Shown here: positions 26,292 to 38,139 of the stretch, piece after piece
Layout of the letters: every line of letters begins with the position of its first letter
Position numbering within the stretch: position 1 is the first letter of the stretch
NCBI RefSeq assembly: GCF_014652435.1
Contig: NZ_BMYU01000001.1
Location: forward strand, 806,001-870,000
Length of the DNA stretch: 64,000 nt
From: Cognatundibacterium squillarum
Lineage (GTDB): Bacteria; Pseudomonadota; Gammaproteobacteria; Burkholderiales; Burkholderiaceae_D
Reading direction: 5' to 3'
The notes under the pieces: generated by a model
The model's database searches: none
What the model saw: the letters and a program-made list of their open reading frames with translations, nothing else
Told to the model about the DNA's origin: nothing
Made by a program: the position numbers and the translations under genes

Positions 26292-27767
26292 TCAGGAAGC
26301 CAGTGTTTTAACAATTGCGTTCAGACACACGTTCATTAAGCCACTTGGCAGAATACCCAGTACCAGAACTGCAAGTCCGTTGAGGCTCAGAACAACGCGC
26401 ATATCTGCAGTCGTTTGAATTTCTGATGTATCAGCAGCATCGTCAAAATACATTACTTTAACGACACGCAGGTAATAGAAGGTACCAATCAGAGAGAACA
26501 GTACTGCAACAATTGCCAGCCACAACTGTCCGGTAGAAACAACCGCCTGCAATACCGACAATTTAGCGTAGAACCCTACCATTGGCGGAATACCCGCCAG
26601 AGAGAACATCAACAGCAACATGACGAACGCAAACCATGGCGAACGTTTGTTCAGACCCTTGAAGTCTTCCAGAGTGTCCGCCTCAAAACCAGCACGTGAC
26701 AACAACATAATTACGCCGAAGGTACCCAGGGTAGTCAGAACATAAGTAATGCTGTAAAACATCGACGCACTGTAAGCATCCGCAGCATTACCAGCGCTAC
26801 CATTCGCTACGCCCGATAAGAGGCCCAGCAACATAAAACCCATCTGCGAGATCGTCGAGTAAGCCAGCATACGTTTGATGTTAGTCTGTGCGATCGCGGT
26901 AATGTTACCAATTGCCATCGACAAAACAGCCAGAACAACAAACATTTGCTGCCAATCAACCGCTTGCGCAAACAAACCTTCAACCAGCAAACGGAAAGTA
27001 ATAGCGAATGCTGCCAGTTTTGGTGCGCCACCCAGCAACAAAGTCACCGCAGTAGGTGCGCCGTGATATACGTCCGGCACCCACATGTGGAATGGAACCA
27101 CACCCAGCTTAAACGCCAGACCGGCCACCAAGAACACAATGCCAAACACAAGGATAGTTTTATTTGCAGTGGCAGAAGCAGATGCTTTTGCGACTTCAGT
27201 CAGATCCAGAGTACCGGTTGCACCGTACAACATCGAAATGCCGTACAACATAAAGCCAGAAGCCAGCGCACCAAGCACAAAATACTTCATCGATGCTTCT
27301 GTAGAAATTGTGTGATCACGGCGCAAAGCAACCAGGGCATACAACGCCAGCGACATTAACTCCAGACCCAGATAGATAATCAGGAAATTATTGCCTGAGA
27401 TCATTACCATCTGACCAAGCAGTGCGAATAATGCCAGGACATAAAACTCGCCACCGAGACTGCCATTTGACATTCCACGCGCAGTTGCATACGCACGGGA
27501 GTAAATCAGTGTCATACCAACAGCAGCGTAAGAAGCGAGCTTCAGCACCATAGATAATGGATCGGAAACAAACATATTGCTGCTGGTGTATTCAGAGCCA
27601 CCACTATTTCCGGTCGACAAGGTCAGTGCAGCGGTCACTCCCAATGCAACCAGACTTAACACATAAGTCAGATAACGCTTACTGTCCGATAAAAACATAT
27701 CAGTCAGCAGGATGGCGCAGATCGCCACCAGCAGAAAGATTTCAGGATAAAGTGGAATGAAGTTCAT
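26292..27767 (-). CDS. nuoN: NADH-quinone oxidoreductase subunit N
   Basis: NuoN is one of three antiporter-like proton-pumping membrane subunits of complex I, here 491 aa with about 14 membrane helices. The Mrp-like core is clear: a conserved Glu lies in [19 protein letters not shown] and a Lys-bearing helix in [31 protein letters not shown] and a [10 protein letters not shown] segment complete the signature. It is the last canonical nuo gene, followed by DUF2818. Confidence 0.98.
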   Translation of the reverse strand: MNFIPLYPEIFLLVAICAILLTDMFLSDSKRYLTYVLSLVALGVTAALTLSTGNSGGSEYTSSNMFVSDPLSMVLKLASYAAVGMTLIYSRAYATARGMSNGSLGGEFYVLALFALLGQMVMISGNNFLIIYLGLELMSLALYALVALRRDHTISTEASMKYFVLGALASGFMLYGISMLYGATGTLDLTEVAKASASATANKTILVFGIVFLVAGLAFKLGVVPFHMWVPDVYHGAPTAVTLLLGGAPKLAAFAITFRLLVEGLFAQAVDWQQMFVVLAVLSMAIGNITAIAQTNIKRMLAYSTISQMGFMLLGLLSGVANGSAGNAADAYSASMFYSITYVLTTLGTFGVIMLLSRAGFEADTLEDFKGLNKRSPWFAFVMLLLMFSLAGIPPMVGFYAKLSVLQAVVSTGQLWLAIVAVLFSLIGTFYYLRVVKVMYFDDAADTSEIQTTADMRVVLSLNGLAVLVLGILPSGLMNVCLNAIVKTLAS

Positions 27768-27834
27768 TTTAATTTTCTACTTGCTTAAGTATGTTGCCGG
27801 ACTGCTCCGGCAACTATAGTAACCACGCTCTTAT

Positions 27835-29328
27835 TTACGGAACCAGTTTGGAAACCGAAACATGCTTCAACAGATCACTCACGGAAACTTGCATGGAATC
27901 AGTAAATACGCCCGGATACAAGCCCATTACCAGTACGCAAATAGCAAGCGTGCCCAGCATAAAGAACTCACGTCCGTTCAGATCGGTCAGTTCAGCGACA
28001 TGCTGATGCTTGATATTGCCGAAAATAACGCGCTTAACCATCCACAGTGAGTAGGCAGCGCCGAAAATCAATGCAGTGGCTGTAAGCAGACCAATCCAGA
28101 AATTAAATTTCACAGCACCCAGAATCACCATAAACTCACCGACGAAACCTGAAGTTGCCGGCAAACCGCAATTAGCCATCGAAAAGAGCACAAAGAAGGC
28201 TGCAAAACGCGGCATAGTATTAACAACGCCACCGTAATCAACGATTTGACGGCTGTGTACACGGTCATACAGGACGCCGATACACAAGAACATCGCACCA
28301 GACACGAAACCGTGAGAGATCATCTGGACAATTGCACCCTGTGCGGCCATATCGTTGAATACGAAGAAGCCCAGGGTCACAAAGCCCATGTGAGCGATCG
28401 AAGAGTACGCAACAAGTTTCTTCATGTCTGCCTGAACCAGCGCAACCAGACCAATGTAGATTACGGCGATCAGCGACAGTGTAATAACAAATCCGGACAA
28501 ATAATGACTTGCATCAGGCGCAATCGGCATCGAAAAACGCAGGAAACCATAGGCACCCAGTTTAAGCATAATCGCTGCCAGAACGACTGAACCACCAGTA
28601 GGCGCTTCAACGTGGGCATCCGGCAACCATGTATGAACCGGCCACATTGGTACCTTGACCGCAAATGCCATGAAGAATGCAAAGAAAATCAGTATCTGTA
28701 CATCCATAGGCAACGGTAACTGGTGCCATGCCTGAATTTCAAACGAATGACCAGCTTTGATATACAGATAAATGATTGCAACCAGTGTTAAAAGCGAGCC
28801 AAGCAAGGTGTACAAGAAGAACTTAAACGCTGCATATACGCGGTTCGGACCACCCCAGATACCTACGATGATGTACATCGGGATCAGAGTCGCCTCAAAG
28901 AAGATATAAAACAGCATGCCGTCAGTTGCACTGAAAACGCCAACCATCAAACCAGACAAAATCAGGAATGCGCCCATGTACTGAGCAACCTGTGTTTCGA
29001 TGACTTCCCACGCAGCGATTACCACGATGATCGTGATAAACGCGGTCAATGGCACGAACCAGAGGGAAATACCATCGACACCGAGTGCATAAAACACATT
29101 GAATTTTTCAATCCAGGTGTATTTTTCAACAAACTGCAAACCATGTGCCGCATTGTCAAAGTTTTTAATTAACGGGAGCGTGACGAGAAAACTCGCGAGC
29201 GCGCCTATTAAAGAGACTCCCCGCACCAGACCGCGATTAGAATCGCGGCCAAATGCAAGAATGAAAAAGCCGAATGCGATCGGGCACCAAATCGCCAGGC
29301 TGAGTAATGAAGAAGTAGACTGCATCAT
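27835..29328 (-). CDS. nuoM: NADH-quinone oxidoreductase subunit M
   Basis: NuoM is the middle antiporter-like subunit of complex I, 497 aa with about 14 helices. Key features are a Glu in FFEATLIPMYIIVGIWGG, the helix KVPMWPVHTWLPDAHVEAPT with its pumping Lys, SSIAHMGFVTLGFF and LPATSGFVGEFM. Two tandem ATG codons open the gene; either could be the start. It follows nuoL by 25 bp. Confidence 0.98.
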   Translation of the reverse strand: MMQSTSSLLSLAIWCPIAFGFFILAFGRDSNRGLVRGVSLIGALASFLVTLPLIKNFDNAAHGLQFVEKYTWIEKFNVFYALGVDGISLWFVPLTAFITIIVVIAAWEVIETQVAQYMGAFLILSGLMVGVFSATDGMLFYIFFEATLIPMYIIVGIWGGPNRVYAAFKFFLYTLLGSLLTLVAIIYLYIKAGHSFEIQAWHQLPLPMDVQILIFFAFFMAFAVKVPMWPVHTWLPDAHVEAPTGGSVVLAAIMLKLGAYGFLRFSMPIAPDASHYLSGFVITLSLIAVIYIGLVALVQADMKKLVAYSSIAHMGFVTLGFFVFNDMAAQGAIVQMISHGFVSGAMFLCIGVLYDRVHSRQIVDYGGVVNTMPRFAAFFVLFSMANCGLPATSGFVGEFMVILGAVKFNFWIGLLTATALIFGAAYSLWMVKRVIFGNIKHQHVAELTDLNGREFFMLGTLAICVLVMGLYPGVFTDSMQVSVSDLLKHVSVSKLVP

Positions 29329-29353
29329 AGTTCTGATTATTTAGCCAGGTGAA

Positions 29354-31396
29354 TTATTTGCCGAAAGGAGTTGGCATAAAGTAAAACAGGAACAAAATTA
29401 CGCCGAGAATCATGACAAATGCGTAGTGATAAATATAACCACTTTGGAAGTGACGAACCAGCTTAGCAATCCAGCCAACCAGCTTAGCACTGCCATTAAC
29501 AATCAGGCCGTCGATAATGCCTTTGTCGCCGATATTCCAGAGACCATTTCCGAGGAAGCGTGCACCACCGGCAAACACTACTTCGTTAAATTTATCCATG
29601 TAATATTTGTTATCCAACAGTGTGTAAATCGCCGACGCACGCTCTTTGATTGCCGCAGGAATTGCTGGTTTCACCATGTAGAAGAAATACGATGTCGCTA
29701 CACCCGCAAGAGCAAGCCAGAACGGTGCGGTAGTCAGCGCATGTGTTGCCATGCCAACTGCCCCGTGGAACTCTTCGTGCAACTCATGCATCGCCGGATG
29801 ATTTTCAGAAACAAAGATCACACCCTTAAAGAATTCACCAAACAACATCGGTTCAATCGCGATAAAGCCAATCACGACAGATGGGATAGCCAGCATTACC
29901 AACGGGAACCAGACAACGAATGGAGATTCGTGTGGTTTCTGGCCAGGAGCCAAGCCGTGATGATGATCATCATGTGCATCATGCTCGTCATGACCATGAT
30001 GATCGTGTGCTTTACCGAAGCGTTCTTCACCGTGGAAGACCAGGAAGTACATACGGAAAGAATAGAATGCTGTAACAAACACGCCAGCAAGCACGGCAAA
30101 TTTAGCAAAGCCAGCACCGGCGATATGCGTCGCAGCAACGGCTTCGATAATACTGTCTTTCGAGTAGAACCCTGAGAAGAAAGGCGTTCCGATCAATGCA
30201 AGGGACCCCAGCAGCGAAGTGATCCAGGTGATCGGCATGTACTTACGCAATCCGCCCATATTGCGGATATCCTGGTCATGGTGCATACCTATGATGACGG
30301 AACCTGCACCGAGGAATAACAATGCTTTGAAAAATGCGTGAGTCATCAGGTGGAACACAGCCACTGAATATGCAGACGCGCCAAGCGCCACCGTCATATA
30401 ACCAAGCTGAGACAATGTCGAATAAGCGACTACACGCTTGATATCGTTCTGGATAATACCGAGGAAACCCATGAACAAAGCGGTAATCGAGCCAATCACA
30501 AGAATGAACGACAACGCAGTATCAGACAGTTCGAACAGTGGCGACATACGCGAGACCATGAAGATACCGGCAGTAACCATCGTCGCCGCGTGAATCAGAG
30601 CAGAGATAGGCGTCGGCCCTTCCATGGAGTCTGGCAACCAAACGTGCAATGGAAACTGTGCAGACTTACCCATCGCACCAATGAACAAACAGATACATGC
30701 GACCGTGATCAGCATCCAGTCTGTCCCGGGCAACATCAGCTTAGCCAGCTCTTCTTTCTTAGCAAATACTTCCGCGTAGTTCATCGATCCTGCGTAGGCC
30801 AACAGCAGGCCAATGCCAAGGATAAAACCAAAGTCACCAACACGGTTCACCAGAAACGCCTTCATATTGGCATAGACTGCGGTGTCTTTTGTATACCAAA
30901 AGCCAATCAATAAATAAGAAACAAGACCAACTGCTTCCCAGCCAAAAAACAGCTGCAGGAAATTATTACTCATTACGAGCATGAGCATTGAGAAAGTGAA
31001 CAATGAAATGTACGAGAAGAAACGGTTGTAACCTTCGTCCTCTTCCATGTATCCAATCGTGTAGATGTGAACCATTAAAGATACAAACGTGACAACGCAC
31101 ATCATCATTGCGGTCAGATTATCAACGAGGAATCCCACCTCAAGCTTCAAGCCCGCAACAGACATCCATTCGTAGACCGTCGCATTGTAAACAGCTGCGC
31201 CATCAAGCAATTGCTTGAATGTCATTGCTGAGATAATAAATGCGATCAGCACACCAAGAATTGTCGCTGAATGAGAAACCTTCCGGCCTACTACATTCCC
31301 GAAAAATTTGGTGCCTAATAAGCCCGCAATCGCTGACCCAGCCAATGGCGCAAGTGGCACGGCTAAAAGTAGTTGTGGGTTAAGTTGCCCCGTCAT
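29354..31396 (-). CDS. nuoL: NADH-quinone oxidoreductase subunit L
   Basis: NuoL is the distal antiporter-like subunit of complex I; its long lateral helix runs along the membrane arm. At 680 aa it is on the long side. GWEAVGLVSYLLIGFWY, KSAQFPLHVWLPDSMEGPTP and STLSQLGYMTVALG are the family motifs. Between helices, around res 465-485, is a histidine-rich stretch (AHDHHGHDEHDAHDDHHHG) that accounts for part of the extra length. Similar His-rich loops occur in other betaproteobacterial NuoL proteins. It lies 74 bp after nuoK. Confidence 0.98.
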   Translation of the reverse strand: MTGQLNPQLLLAVPLAPLAGSAIAGLLGTKFFGNVVGRKVSHSATILGVLIAFIISAMTFKQLLDGAAVYNATVYEWMSVAGLKLEVGFLVDNLTAMMMCVVTFVSLMVHIYTIGYMEEDEGYNRFFSYISLFTFSMLMLVMSNNFLQLFFGWEAVGLVSYLLIGFWYTKDTAVYANMKAFLVNRVGDFGFILGIGLLLAYAGSMNYAEVFAKKEELAKLMLPGTDWMLITVACICLFIGAMGKSAQFPLHVWLPDSMEGPTPISALIHAATMVTAGIFMVSRMSPLFELSDTALSFILVIGSITALFMGFLGIIQNDIKRVVAYSTLSQLGYMTVALGASAYSVAVFHLMTHAFFKALLFLGAGSVIIGMHHDQDIRNMGGLRKYMPITWITSLLGSLALIGTPFFSGFYSKDSIIEAVAATHIAGAGFAKFAVLAGVFVTAFYSFRMYFLVFHGEERFGKAHDHHGHDEHDAHDDHHHGLAPGQKPHESPFVVWFPLVMLAIPSVVIGFIAIEPMLFGEFFKGVIFVSENHPAMHELHEEFHGAVGMATHALTTAPFWLALAGVATSYFFYMVKPAIPAAIKERASAIYTLLDNKYYMDKFNEVVFAGGARFLGNGLWNIGDKGIIDGLIVNGSAKLVGWIAKLVRHFQSGYIYHYAFVMILGVILFLFYFMPTPFGK

Positions 31397-31470
31397 AATG
31401 ACCCTTTTTGCTTAATACTTATTTTAAATCCGCAACAGTTCATGCCAGCCTGATAGCTGGCATATTTCCA

Positions 31471-31779
31471 TTAACCTTTAAGAGCGTCCAGATCTTCTAC
31501 ATTGATTGTATCCAGATTACGGAACAATACGACGAGGATTGCCAGACCAATCGCAGATTCAGCAGCGGCGACTGTAAGAATAAAGAACACGAAAATTTGC
31601 CCTGCAGCATCACCAAGATAATGGGAGAATGCGATGAAATTGATATTAACTGCCAACAACATCAATTCGATGGCCATCAGCAAAACAATTACATTTTTCC
31701 GGTTCAGAAAAATACCGACGATAGAAATCGCAAATAATATTGCTCCGAGCACCAGGTAGTGTGTTAAACCCAAAGTCAT
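31471..31779 (-). CDS. nuoK: NADH-quinone oxidoreductase subunit K
   Basis: The 102-aa subunit has three membrane helices and is homologous to MrpC/MnhC. The two conserved intramembrane glutamates are in [14 protein letters not shown] and [13 protein letters not shown]. It follows nuoJ by one base, and GGGGAATAAG provides the ribosome-binding site. Confidence 0.98.
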   Translation of the reverse strand: MTLGLTHYLVLGAILFAISIVGIFLNRKNVIVLLMAIELMLLAVNINFIAFSHYLGDAAGQIFVFFILTVAAAESAIGLAILVVLFRNLDTINVEDLDALKG

Positions 31780-31780
31780 C

Positions 31781-32404
31781 TTATTCCCCTTGATGCGCTG
31801 TTTGTCGCGCTTCGGTATCAGGCTTCATACTGATAATACGAACCCGGTCTGAACGTTTCACTTTTACAGCATCAGCAGGATCAACGAAACGTACGTCCTT
31901 ACGGCGGCGCAACGTCAACGCAACTGCTGCAACGATTGCCAGCAAAAGAATCGCCGCAGCAACTTCAAATGCATAGGTGTACTGGGTAAAAATCATATTA
32001 CCGAGATACTTTGTATTCCCGATCTGATCCGCAGCCACCGGAACATGGTTATCCGGACGTAAGAAACCTTTCCATAACACTGCCGACATTTCGAGTACGA
32101 CGACCACACCTACCAACGCGGCTACCGGGAAGTGGCTCCAGAATCCTGCGCGTAACTTATCCAGATTAATATCCAGCATCATGACGACGAACAGGAACAA
32201 AACCATTACAGCGCCAACATAAACCAAAACCAGGACAATCGATAAAAATTCCGCTTTCAACAGCATCCAGATTCCAGCTGCATTAAAGAACGCCAGCACT
32301 AAAAACAATGCTGCGTGTACTGGATTCTTGGTTGTAATCACCTGCAGCGATGCGAGCACCAGTACCGCAGAAAATACATAGAACAAAATACTAGTAAATT
32401 CCAT
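31781..32404 (-). CDS. nuoJ: NADH-quinone oxidoreductase subunit J
   Basis: The 207-aa membrane subunit has five helices. [20 protein letters not shown] and [20 protein letters not shown] are the conserved third-helix motifs thought to couple quinone chemistry to proton movement. The C-terminal ~35 residues are charged and cytoplasmic. It follows nuoI by 14 bp. Confidence 0.97.
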   Translation of the reverse strand: MEFTSILFYVFSAVLVLASLQVITTKNPVHAALFLVLAFFNAAGIWMLLKAEFLSIVLVLVYVGAVMVLFLFVVMMLDINLDKLRAGFWSHFPVAALVGVVVVLEMSAVLWKGFLRPDNHVPVAADQIGNTKYLGNMIFTQYTYAFEVAAAILLLAIVAAVALTLRRRKDVRFVDPADAVKVKRSDRVRIISMKPDTEARQTAHQGE

Positions 32405-32418
32405 AATTTCTCCGGACC

Positions 32419-32907
32419 TTATCTGTAAGCAGCATCAGCAGCTCGTGCTGCGGCAATCTGGTTCTCATAACGATCACCAACTGCGAGCAACATTTCTTTA
32501 GTAAAGTAAAGGTCTCCACGCTTCTCTCCGTGATATTCGAGAACATGCGTTTCAACAATCGAATCAACCGGGCAGGATTCTTCACAGAAACCGCAGAAAA
32601 TACACTTGGTCAAATCGATATCGTAGCGCGTGGTACGACGGCTTCCGTCTGCACGCTGTTCAGACTCAATCGTAATAGCCATCGCGGGGCACACTGCCTC
32701 ACATAATTTACAAGCGATACAACGCTCTTCTCCGTTTGGATATCTGCGCAAAGCATGTAACCCACGGAAACGCGGAGACTGAGGAGTTTTTTCTTCGGGA
32801 AACTCGACTGTAATTTTACGGGCAAACATATAGCGCCCGGTCAGTGCAAGCCCTTTAATCAACTCCCGCAGCATCAGGCTGCCAAAAAAATCTTTAATTG
32901 CTTCCAT
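32419..32907 (-). CDS. nuoI: NADH-quinone oxidoreductase subunit I
   Basis: This 162-aa ferredoxin-like subunit carries clusters N6a and N6b. Two complete 8Fe motifs are visible: [12 protein letters not shown] and [12 protein letters not shown]. The N-terminal amphipathic helix anchors it to the membrane arm. It sits 13 bp after nuoH. Confidence 0.98.
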   Translation of the reverse strand: MEAIKDFFGSLMLRELIKGLALTGRYMFARKITVEFPEEKTPQSPRFRGLHALRRYPNGEERCIACKLCEAVCPAMAITIESEQRADGSRRTTRYDIDLTKCIFCGFCEESCPVDSIVETHVLEYHGEKRGDLYFTKEMLLAVGDRYENQIAAARAADAAYR

Positions 32908-32920
32908 TTTCAGCCTTTAA

Positions 32921-33985
32921 TTACTTCCAGATATTCCAGGATGTCTGCATCCACGCAGCGACAATAACCAGATACACCAATGTCAGTGGAATAAATACTT
33001 TCCAGCCGAGACGCATAATCTGATCGTAACGATAGCGTGGAAATGATGCACGTGCCCAAATGAACAGGGAAACCACGACAAATGTTTTCATACCGAGCCA
33101 GATCCAGCCTGGGATAAAACTCAGGAATGCGAACGGAGCACTCCAACCGCCGAGGAACATCAGTGAAGCAATGGCGGAAATCAGAATCATATTTGCGTAT
33201 TCTGCGAGGAAGAACATCGCAAAAGACATACCCGAATATTCAACCATGTGACCCGCAACAATCTCAGACTCACCTTCGACAACGTCGAACGGATGGCGAT
33301 TTGTTTCAGCAATACCTGAAATCACATAAACCACAAACATTGGCAACAAAGGCAACCAGTTCCAGGACAGGAAAGTAACACCCATGTCTGCAAATCGACC
33401 TTTCATCTGGCCGTTTACGATGTCCGTGAGGTTAAGACTACCCGATACCATCAGAACGATCACCAATACGAAACCCATTGCAATTTCATAAGAAACCATT
33501 TGTGCAGATGCACGCATTGCGCCGAGGAATGCATATTTAGAGTTTGATGCCCAGCCTGCAATAATGATGCCGTAAACTTCCATGGAAGTAATTGCCATCA
33601 GCAGCAACAAACCCGCATTCACGTTTGCGAGCACTGTTTCAGGTCCGAAAGGAACAACAGACCAAGCCGCCAACGCAGGCATGATTGTCATGATAGGAGC
33701 CAGAATAAACAGGACTTTATTTGCCTTAGCAGGAATAACAATCTCTTTCAACAACAACTTCAGGCCGTCTGCGATTGGTTGCAGTAACCCAGCAGGACCA
33801 ACACGGTTCGGACCAAGACGAATGTGCATCCAGCCGATCATTTTGCGTTCCCATAAAGTGAGATACGCGACACACCCCAGCAGTGGCAAAACGATACAAA
33901 CAATTTTCAGTAAATTCCATACCAGTGGCCACAACGCGCCTAACTGCGCCTGCCCGACTGACTGGATAGTAGCCAACAAATCCAT
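32921..33985 (-). CDS. nuoH: NADH-quinone oxidoreductase subunit H
   Basis: The 354-aa subunit has eight membrane helices and forms the quinone chamber with NuoB and Nuo[21 protein letters not shown] and [20 protein letters not shown] are the near-universal family signatures. Its ATG overlaps the nuoG stop by one base (TAATG), indicating translational coupling. Confidence 0.98.
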   Translation of the reverse strand: MDLLATIQSVGQAQLGALWPLVWNLLKIVCIVLPLLGCVAYLTLWERKMIGWMHIRLGPNRVGPAGLLQPIADGLKLLLKEIVIPAKANKVLFILAPIMTIMPALAAWSVVPFGPETVLANVNAGLLLLMAITSMEVYGIIIAGWASNSKYAFLGAMRASAQMVSYEIAMGFVLVIVLMVSGSLNLTDIVNGQMKGRFADMGVTFLSWNWLPLLPMFVVYVISGIAETNRHPFDVVEGESEIVAGHMVEYSGMSFAMFFLAEYANMILISAIASLMFLGGWSAPFAFLSFIPGWIWLGMKTFVVVSLFIWARASFPRYRYDQIMRLGWKVFIPLTLVYLVIVAAWMQTSWNIWK

Positions 33986-36291
33986 TATGCGCGCTCCAAC
34001 GAAACCTGACCGAAATAAGCATTCAGATCAGTAGTTGATGATGTACCGGCCATCACACGAACAACCCCGGCTGCAAGCGCCGAATCCACTTTTGCCGTCA
34101 CAACCAGAGATGAAGTTCCCTGAACCAGTTTTACCTGACCGCCATCCGTGATGCCTGATGATGATGCAACATCAGAACTGATACGAAGCAGTGGAGCTTT
34201 TGCGTCAGCTGTGAGCTGCAGAGACTCTGCTCTGCGAATAATCGCGTCGCTGCTGTATATTCCGGGTTCTGTAATCAGCTCAGCAGAACCTGCCGCCAAT
34301 GTCTGCTCACCAATAAACTGATCTGCTTTATTAGAGAGCTTGGTCTTCCAGCCATCAACCAGTACGGCATCGCGTACCGCTTCGGACGTTTCAAATTCAA
34401 AACCGGAAAGTCCGAGCAAATTACCAAGTACGCGCAATACTTTCCATGCAGGACGTGTATCTGCCAATGGCTTCACAACCGCGTGGAAACTTTGAGCACG
34501 CCCCTCAGCATTTACAAAAGTACCGGAGGTTTCGCTGAAAGGAGATACTGGCAGTAAAACGTCTGCATATTCCAAACCGTGCTTAAACGGAGACAAGACA
34601 ACAACCATGTCAGCCGCAGCCAACGCTTGCTTAGCCCTGGCAGGTTGCGCCGAATCTTTCTCTGGTTCCGCGTGCAAAACAATGTATGCTTTCTTCGCTT
34701 CAGAAAATACCGCTTTTGCTGCTTTCTGAGGGTAAGCGCCAGCGACGTATCCACCTACAGTATTTGCCGCTTCGGTTAGATAGCCAAACTTCGCATCTGC
34801 CTGGTCTGCGATCCATACACAGATGGAATGTAAAACGGATGCATCCGGGTAATTCGCCGCAGCATTGCCAAGCAGAATTCCACTATTGCCAGCCAGAATG
34901 GAAGAAGCAACTTTCTCAGCAGCTTCAGAAACAACAACGCCATTCGCAAATTCAGGAACTTGCAGATCTTTTTGTTTAGCAACCGAAACTGCAACTTGTT
35001 TTGCAAAAGCCACCCATTCTGAAGGAGCCAATGCTTGCTGCACATGCAACGGCATTAACAACTCGTCCTTAGCCGCATGGATCACACTTATACGTGACCC
35101 GGTTTTTGCTGCCTGACGGAATTTTGCTGCAATCAACGGATGATCTTTACGCAGGGAGGAACCGAAAATCAGCACATTTTTTAAGTGTGTAATTTCCTGT
35201 ACAGATCCGCCCAGCCATGGCATCACTTTTCCGTTCAGACGGAAATCAGACTGGCGCAGACGGAAATCAATTGCATCCGAGCCAATGCCTTTGATGACTT
35301 TGTTTAACAGCGACAATTCTTCCAGTGTCGAGTGCGGAGCAGCAATTGCAGCCACTGAATCCGCGCCGTGTTCATGGCGAATATTCCGAATCCCGTGAGC
35401 GACATATTCGATTGCAGTCTGCCAGTCCGTTTCCTGCCACTGACCACCTTGCTTGATCATTGGTTTAGTCAAACGGTCAGCGCCATTCAATGCTTCATAT
35501 GAGAAACGATCACGGTCAGAAATCCAGCACTCATTCACCTCTTCGTTTTCGAGAGGTACCACCCGCATCACTTTATGATTTTTAACCTGAACAATCAGAT
35601 TAGATCCAAGCGAATCGTGAGGGGACACAGACTTACGGCGTGACAATTCCCAGGTACGTGCAGAGTAACGGAAAGGTTTTGAGGTCAATGCGCCAACTGG
35701 GCACAGATCAATCATATTTCCTGACAACTCGGAATCTACAGTCTTACCGACGAAAGAAGTAATTTCGGAGTGCTCGCCACGATTCAGCATGCCGAGTTCC
35801 ATAACGCCTGCAATTTCCTGTCCAAAACGAACGCAACGTGTGCAATGAATGCAACGGCTCATTTCTTCCATCGAAACCAGTGGCCCCACGTCTTTATGGA
35901 ACACAACACGCTTCTCTTCCTGATAACGGGAGCTGGTACCGCCATAACCAACGGCCAGATCCTGCAACTGACATTCACCACCCTGATCACATACCGGGCA
36001 ATCCAAAGGATGGTTGATCAGCAGGAACTCCATCACAGCCTGTTGCGCTTTTACCGCTTTATCGCTGTGCGACCGCACGATCATACCAGGCGTTACAGGA
36101 GTAGCACATGCCGGCAGAGGCTTAGGTGCTTTCTCAACCTCGACCAGACACATACGGCAGTTTGCCGCGATTGATAATTTTTTGTGGTAGCAAAAATGCG
36201 GGATATATGTGCCAAGTTTATTGGCAGCATCCATCACCATACTACCTTCCTGCACTTCGACTTTTTTGCCGTCTATTTCGATTTCGACCAT
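33985..36291 (-). CDS. nuoG: NADH-quinone oxidoreductase subunit G
   Basis: This is the large peripheral-arm subunit, 768 aa. The N-terminal ferredoxin domain holds the [2Fe-2S] cluster ([21 protein letters not shown] and a later CATP). Next are the 4Fe motifs [18 protein letters not shown] and [10 protein letters not shown], then the molybdopterin-oxidoreductase-like fold (from [11 protein letters not shown]), which in complex I is non-catalytic. The tail resembles a molybdopterin-dinucleotide-binding domain. It follows nuoF by 32 bp. Confidence 0.97.
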   Translation of the reverse strand: MVEIEIDGKKVEVQEGSMVMDAANKLGTYIPHFCYHKKLSIAANCRMCLVEVEKAPKPLPACATPVTPGMIVRSHSDKAVKAQQAVMEFLLINHPLDCPVCDQGGECQLQDLAVGYGGTSSRYQEEKRVVFHKDVGPLVSMEEMSRCIHCTRCVRFGQEIAGVMELGMLNRGEHSEITSFVGKTVDSELSGNMIDLCPVGALTSKPFRYSARTWELSRRKSVSPHDSLGSNLIVQVKNHKVMRVVPLENEEVNECWISDRDRFSYEALNGADRLTKPMIKQGGQWQETDWQTAIEYVAHGIRNIRHEHGADSVAAIAAPHSTLEELSLLNKVIKGIGSDAIDFRLRQSDFRLNGKVMPWLGGSVQEITHLKNVLIFGSSLRKDHPLIAAKFRQAAKTGSRISVIHAAKDELLMPLHVQQALAPSEWVAFAKQVAVSVAKQKDLQVPEFANGVVVSEAAEKVASSILAGNSGILLGNAAANYPDASVLHSICVWIADQADAKFGYLTEAANTVGGYVAGAYPQKAAKAVFSEAKKAYIVLHAEPEKDSAQPARAKQALAAADMVVVLSPFKHGLEYADVLLPVSPFSETSGTFVNAEGRAQSFHAVVKPLADTRPAWKVLRVLGNLLGLSGFEFETSEAVRDAVLVDGWKTKLSNKADQFIGEQTLAAGSAELITEPGIYSSDAIIRRAESLQLTADAKAPLLRISSDVASSSGITDGGQVKLVQGTSSLVVTAKVDSALAAGVVRVMAGTSSTTDLNAYFGQVSLERA

Positions 36292-36323
36292 GGTTTACTC
36301 TAATTGTGCTAACCGAAGCCGGC

Positions 36324-37619
36324 TTACAGATATGCCGGAACCAAGCAATGCTTGTGCTCGATATGATATTCAAATTCTTCGCGGAAATTTTTTACGAAAC
36401 CTCTGACTGGCATCGCTGCTGCGTCACCGAGCGCGCAGATAGTTTTACCCTGAATATTGTCAGCAATCGAATTCAGCATATCGAGATCTTCAGGACGGCC
36501 TTTGCCGTTCTCAATACGATCTACGATTCGATACAGCCAGCCAGTACCTTCACGACATGGGGTGCACTGGCCACAGGATTCTTCAAAATAGAAATATGAC
36601 AAACGCTGCAACGACTTCACCATGCAACGTGTTTCATCCATCACGATGACTGCTCCCGAACCCAGCATTGACCCTGCTTTTGCAATGGAATCGTAATCGA
36701 GGTCCGTTTCCATCATGACATCACCGCGAATTACGGGCGCGGAAGAACCGCCTGGGATAACCGCTTTAATCTTCTTACCACCACGCATACCACCTGCCAG
36801 CTCCATCAGCTTTGCAAACGGTGTACCGAGCGGCACCTCGTAATTTCCCGGGCGCTCTACGTCGCCGGAGATCGAGAAAATCTTAGTACCGCCATTATTT
36901 GGCTTACCAAGCGCCGCATAATTCTCACCACCGATTGCAAGAATAAACGGTACAGCGGCGAACGTTTCTGTATTGTTGATCGTGGTCGGTTTTCCGTACA
37001 GGCCAAAGCTCGCCGGGAACGGCGGTTTAAAGCGTGGCTGTCCTTTTTTACCTTCAAGAGATTCCAGCAATGCAGTTTCTTCGCCACAAATATACGCACC
37101 GTAACCATGCGATGCATGCAGCTGGAACGAAAATTCCGAACCAAGAATATTGTTACCAAGGAAGCCAGCAGCGCGCGCCTCTTCCAAAGCATCTTCAAAG
37201 CGCAGGTAGTCAGCGAAAATTTCACCGTGGATGTAGTTATAACCTACGGTAATACCCATCGCATAAGCGCCGATCGCCATGCCTTCGATCAAAGCATGGG
37301 GATTGTAACGAATAATATCGCGGTCTTTAAATGTACCCGGCTCACCCTCGTCTGTATTACAAACCAGATATTTCTGACCCGGATACTGCCGTGGCATGAA
37401 ACTCCACTTCAAACCAGTCGGGAAACCTGCGCCTCCGCGACCACGCAGTGAAGATGCCTTCAACTCAGCAATGATTTGCTCCGGCTGGATTTTTTCAGAC
37501 AAAATACGTTTTAAAGACTCGTAACCACCACGGGCAACATAATCTTTTAAATGCCAGTTATCGCCATTCAGCCCGGCGAGAATTAATGGCTTAATGTGAC
37601 GGTCATGCAGGCATGTCAT
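36324..37619 (-). CDS. nuoF: NADH-quinone oxidoreductase subunit F
   Basis: This 431-aa subunit oxidises NADH, holding FMN and the N3 [4Fe-4S] cluster. [13 protein letters not shown] is the FMN/NADH site, [15 protein letters not shown] is also conserved, and [12 protein letters not shown] plus a later Cys bind N3. Its ATG overlaps the nuoE stop (TAATG). Confidence 0.98.
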   Translation of the reverse strand: MTCLHDRHIKPLILAGLNGDNWHLKDYVARGGYESLKRILSEKIQPEQIIAELKASSLRGRGGAGFPTGLKWSFMPRQYPGQKYLVCNTDEGEPGTFKDRDIIRYNPHALIEGMAIGAYAMGITVGYNYIHGEIFADYLRFEDALEEARAAGFLGNNILGSEFSFQLHASHGYGAYICGEETALLESLEGKKGQPRFKPPFPASFGLYGKPTTINNTETFAAVPFILAIGGENYAALGKPNNGGTKIFSISGDVERPGNYEVPLGTPFAKLMELAGGMRGGKKIKAVIPGGSSAPVIRGDVMMETDLDYDSIAKAGSMLGSGAVIVMDETRCMVKSLQRLSYFYFEESCGQCTPCREGTGWLYRIVDRIENGKGRPEDLDMLNSIADNIQGKTICALGDAAAMPVRGFVKNFREEFEYHIEHKHCLVPAYL

Positions 37620-38107
37620 TATTTACTCGCCTCTTTCAATTCATTGACCAGTTGATCAATTTTTTCGTTCGACATAAAGCTGCACATACGTGCATTATTA
37701 ACGAGCAATACCGGAGCATCACCACAAGCTCCCATACATTCACCCTCGACCAGAGTAAAGTTGCCGTCAGCAGTTGTCTCTTTGTAGCTGATGCCCAGTT
37801 TTTGCTTCAGATAATGCGCAGCACGCTCACCACCTGACAAGACACACGGCAAGTTGGTACAAACGGTAATTTTATGTTTACCAACTGGCTTGGTATTGAA
37901 CATATTGTAGAAAGTTGCAACTTCCTGCACAGCCACCGCCGGCATGCCGATATAGTCGGCGAGTGTCTGCATCACTTCCGGAGAAATCCAGCCTGTTTCT
38001 TCCTGCGCAATAGCAAGAGATGCGATTACCGCAGATTGACGCTGATCTGCCGGAAACTTAGCGAGCTCCCGATCGATACGTTTAAATGCTTGCTCTGATA
38101 AAACCAT
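37619..38107 (-). CDS. nuoE: NADH-quinone oxidoreductase subunit E
   Basis: This 162-aa thioredoxin-fold subunit carries the N1a [2Fe-2S] cluster. The ligands Cys83, Cys88, Cys124 and Cys128 appear in CTNLPC and [11 protein letters not shown]. The helical N-terminus packs on NuoF. It follows nuoD by 32 bp. Confidence 0.98.
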   Translation of the reverse strand: MVLSEQAFKRIDRELAKFPADQRQSAVIASLAIAQEETGWISPEVMQTLADYIGMPAVAVQEVATFYNMFNTKPVGKHKITVCTNLPCVLSGGERAAHYLKQKLGISYKETTADGNFTLVEGECMGACGDAPVLLVNNARMCSFMSNEKIDQLVNELKEASK

Positions 38108-38139
38108 AGCTAATGCCTCAAATTAACGCTGACGCGTCT

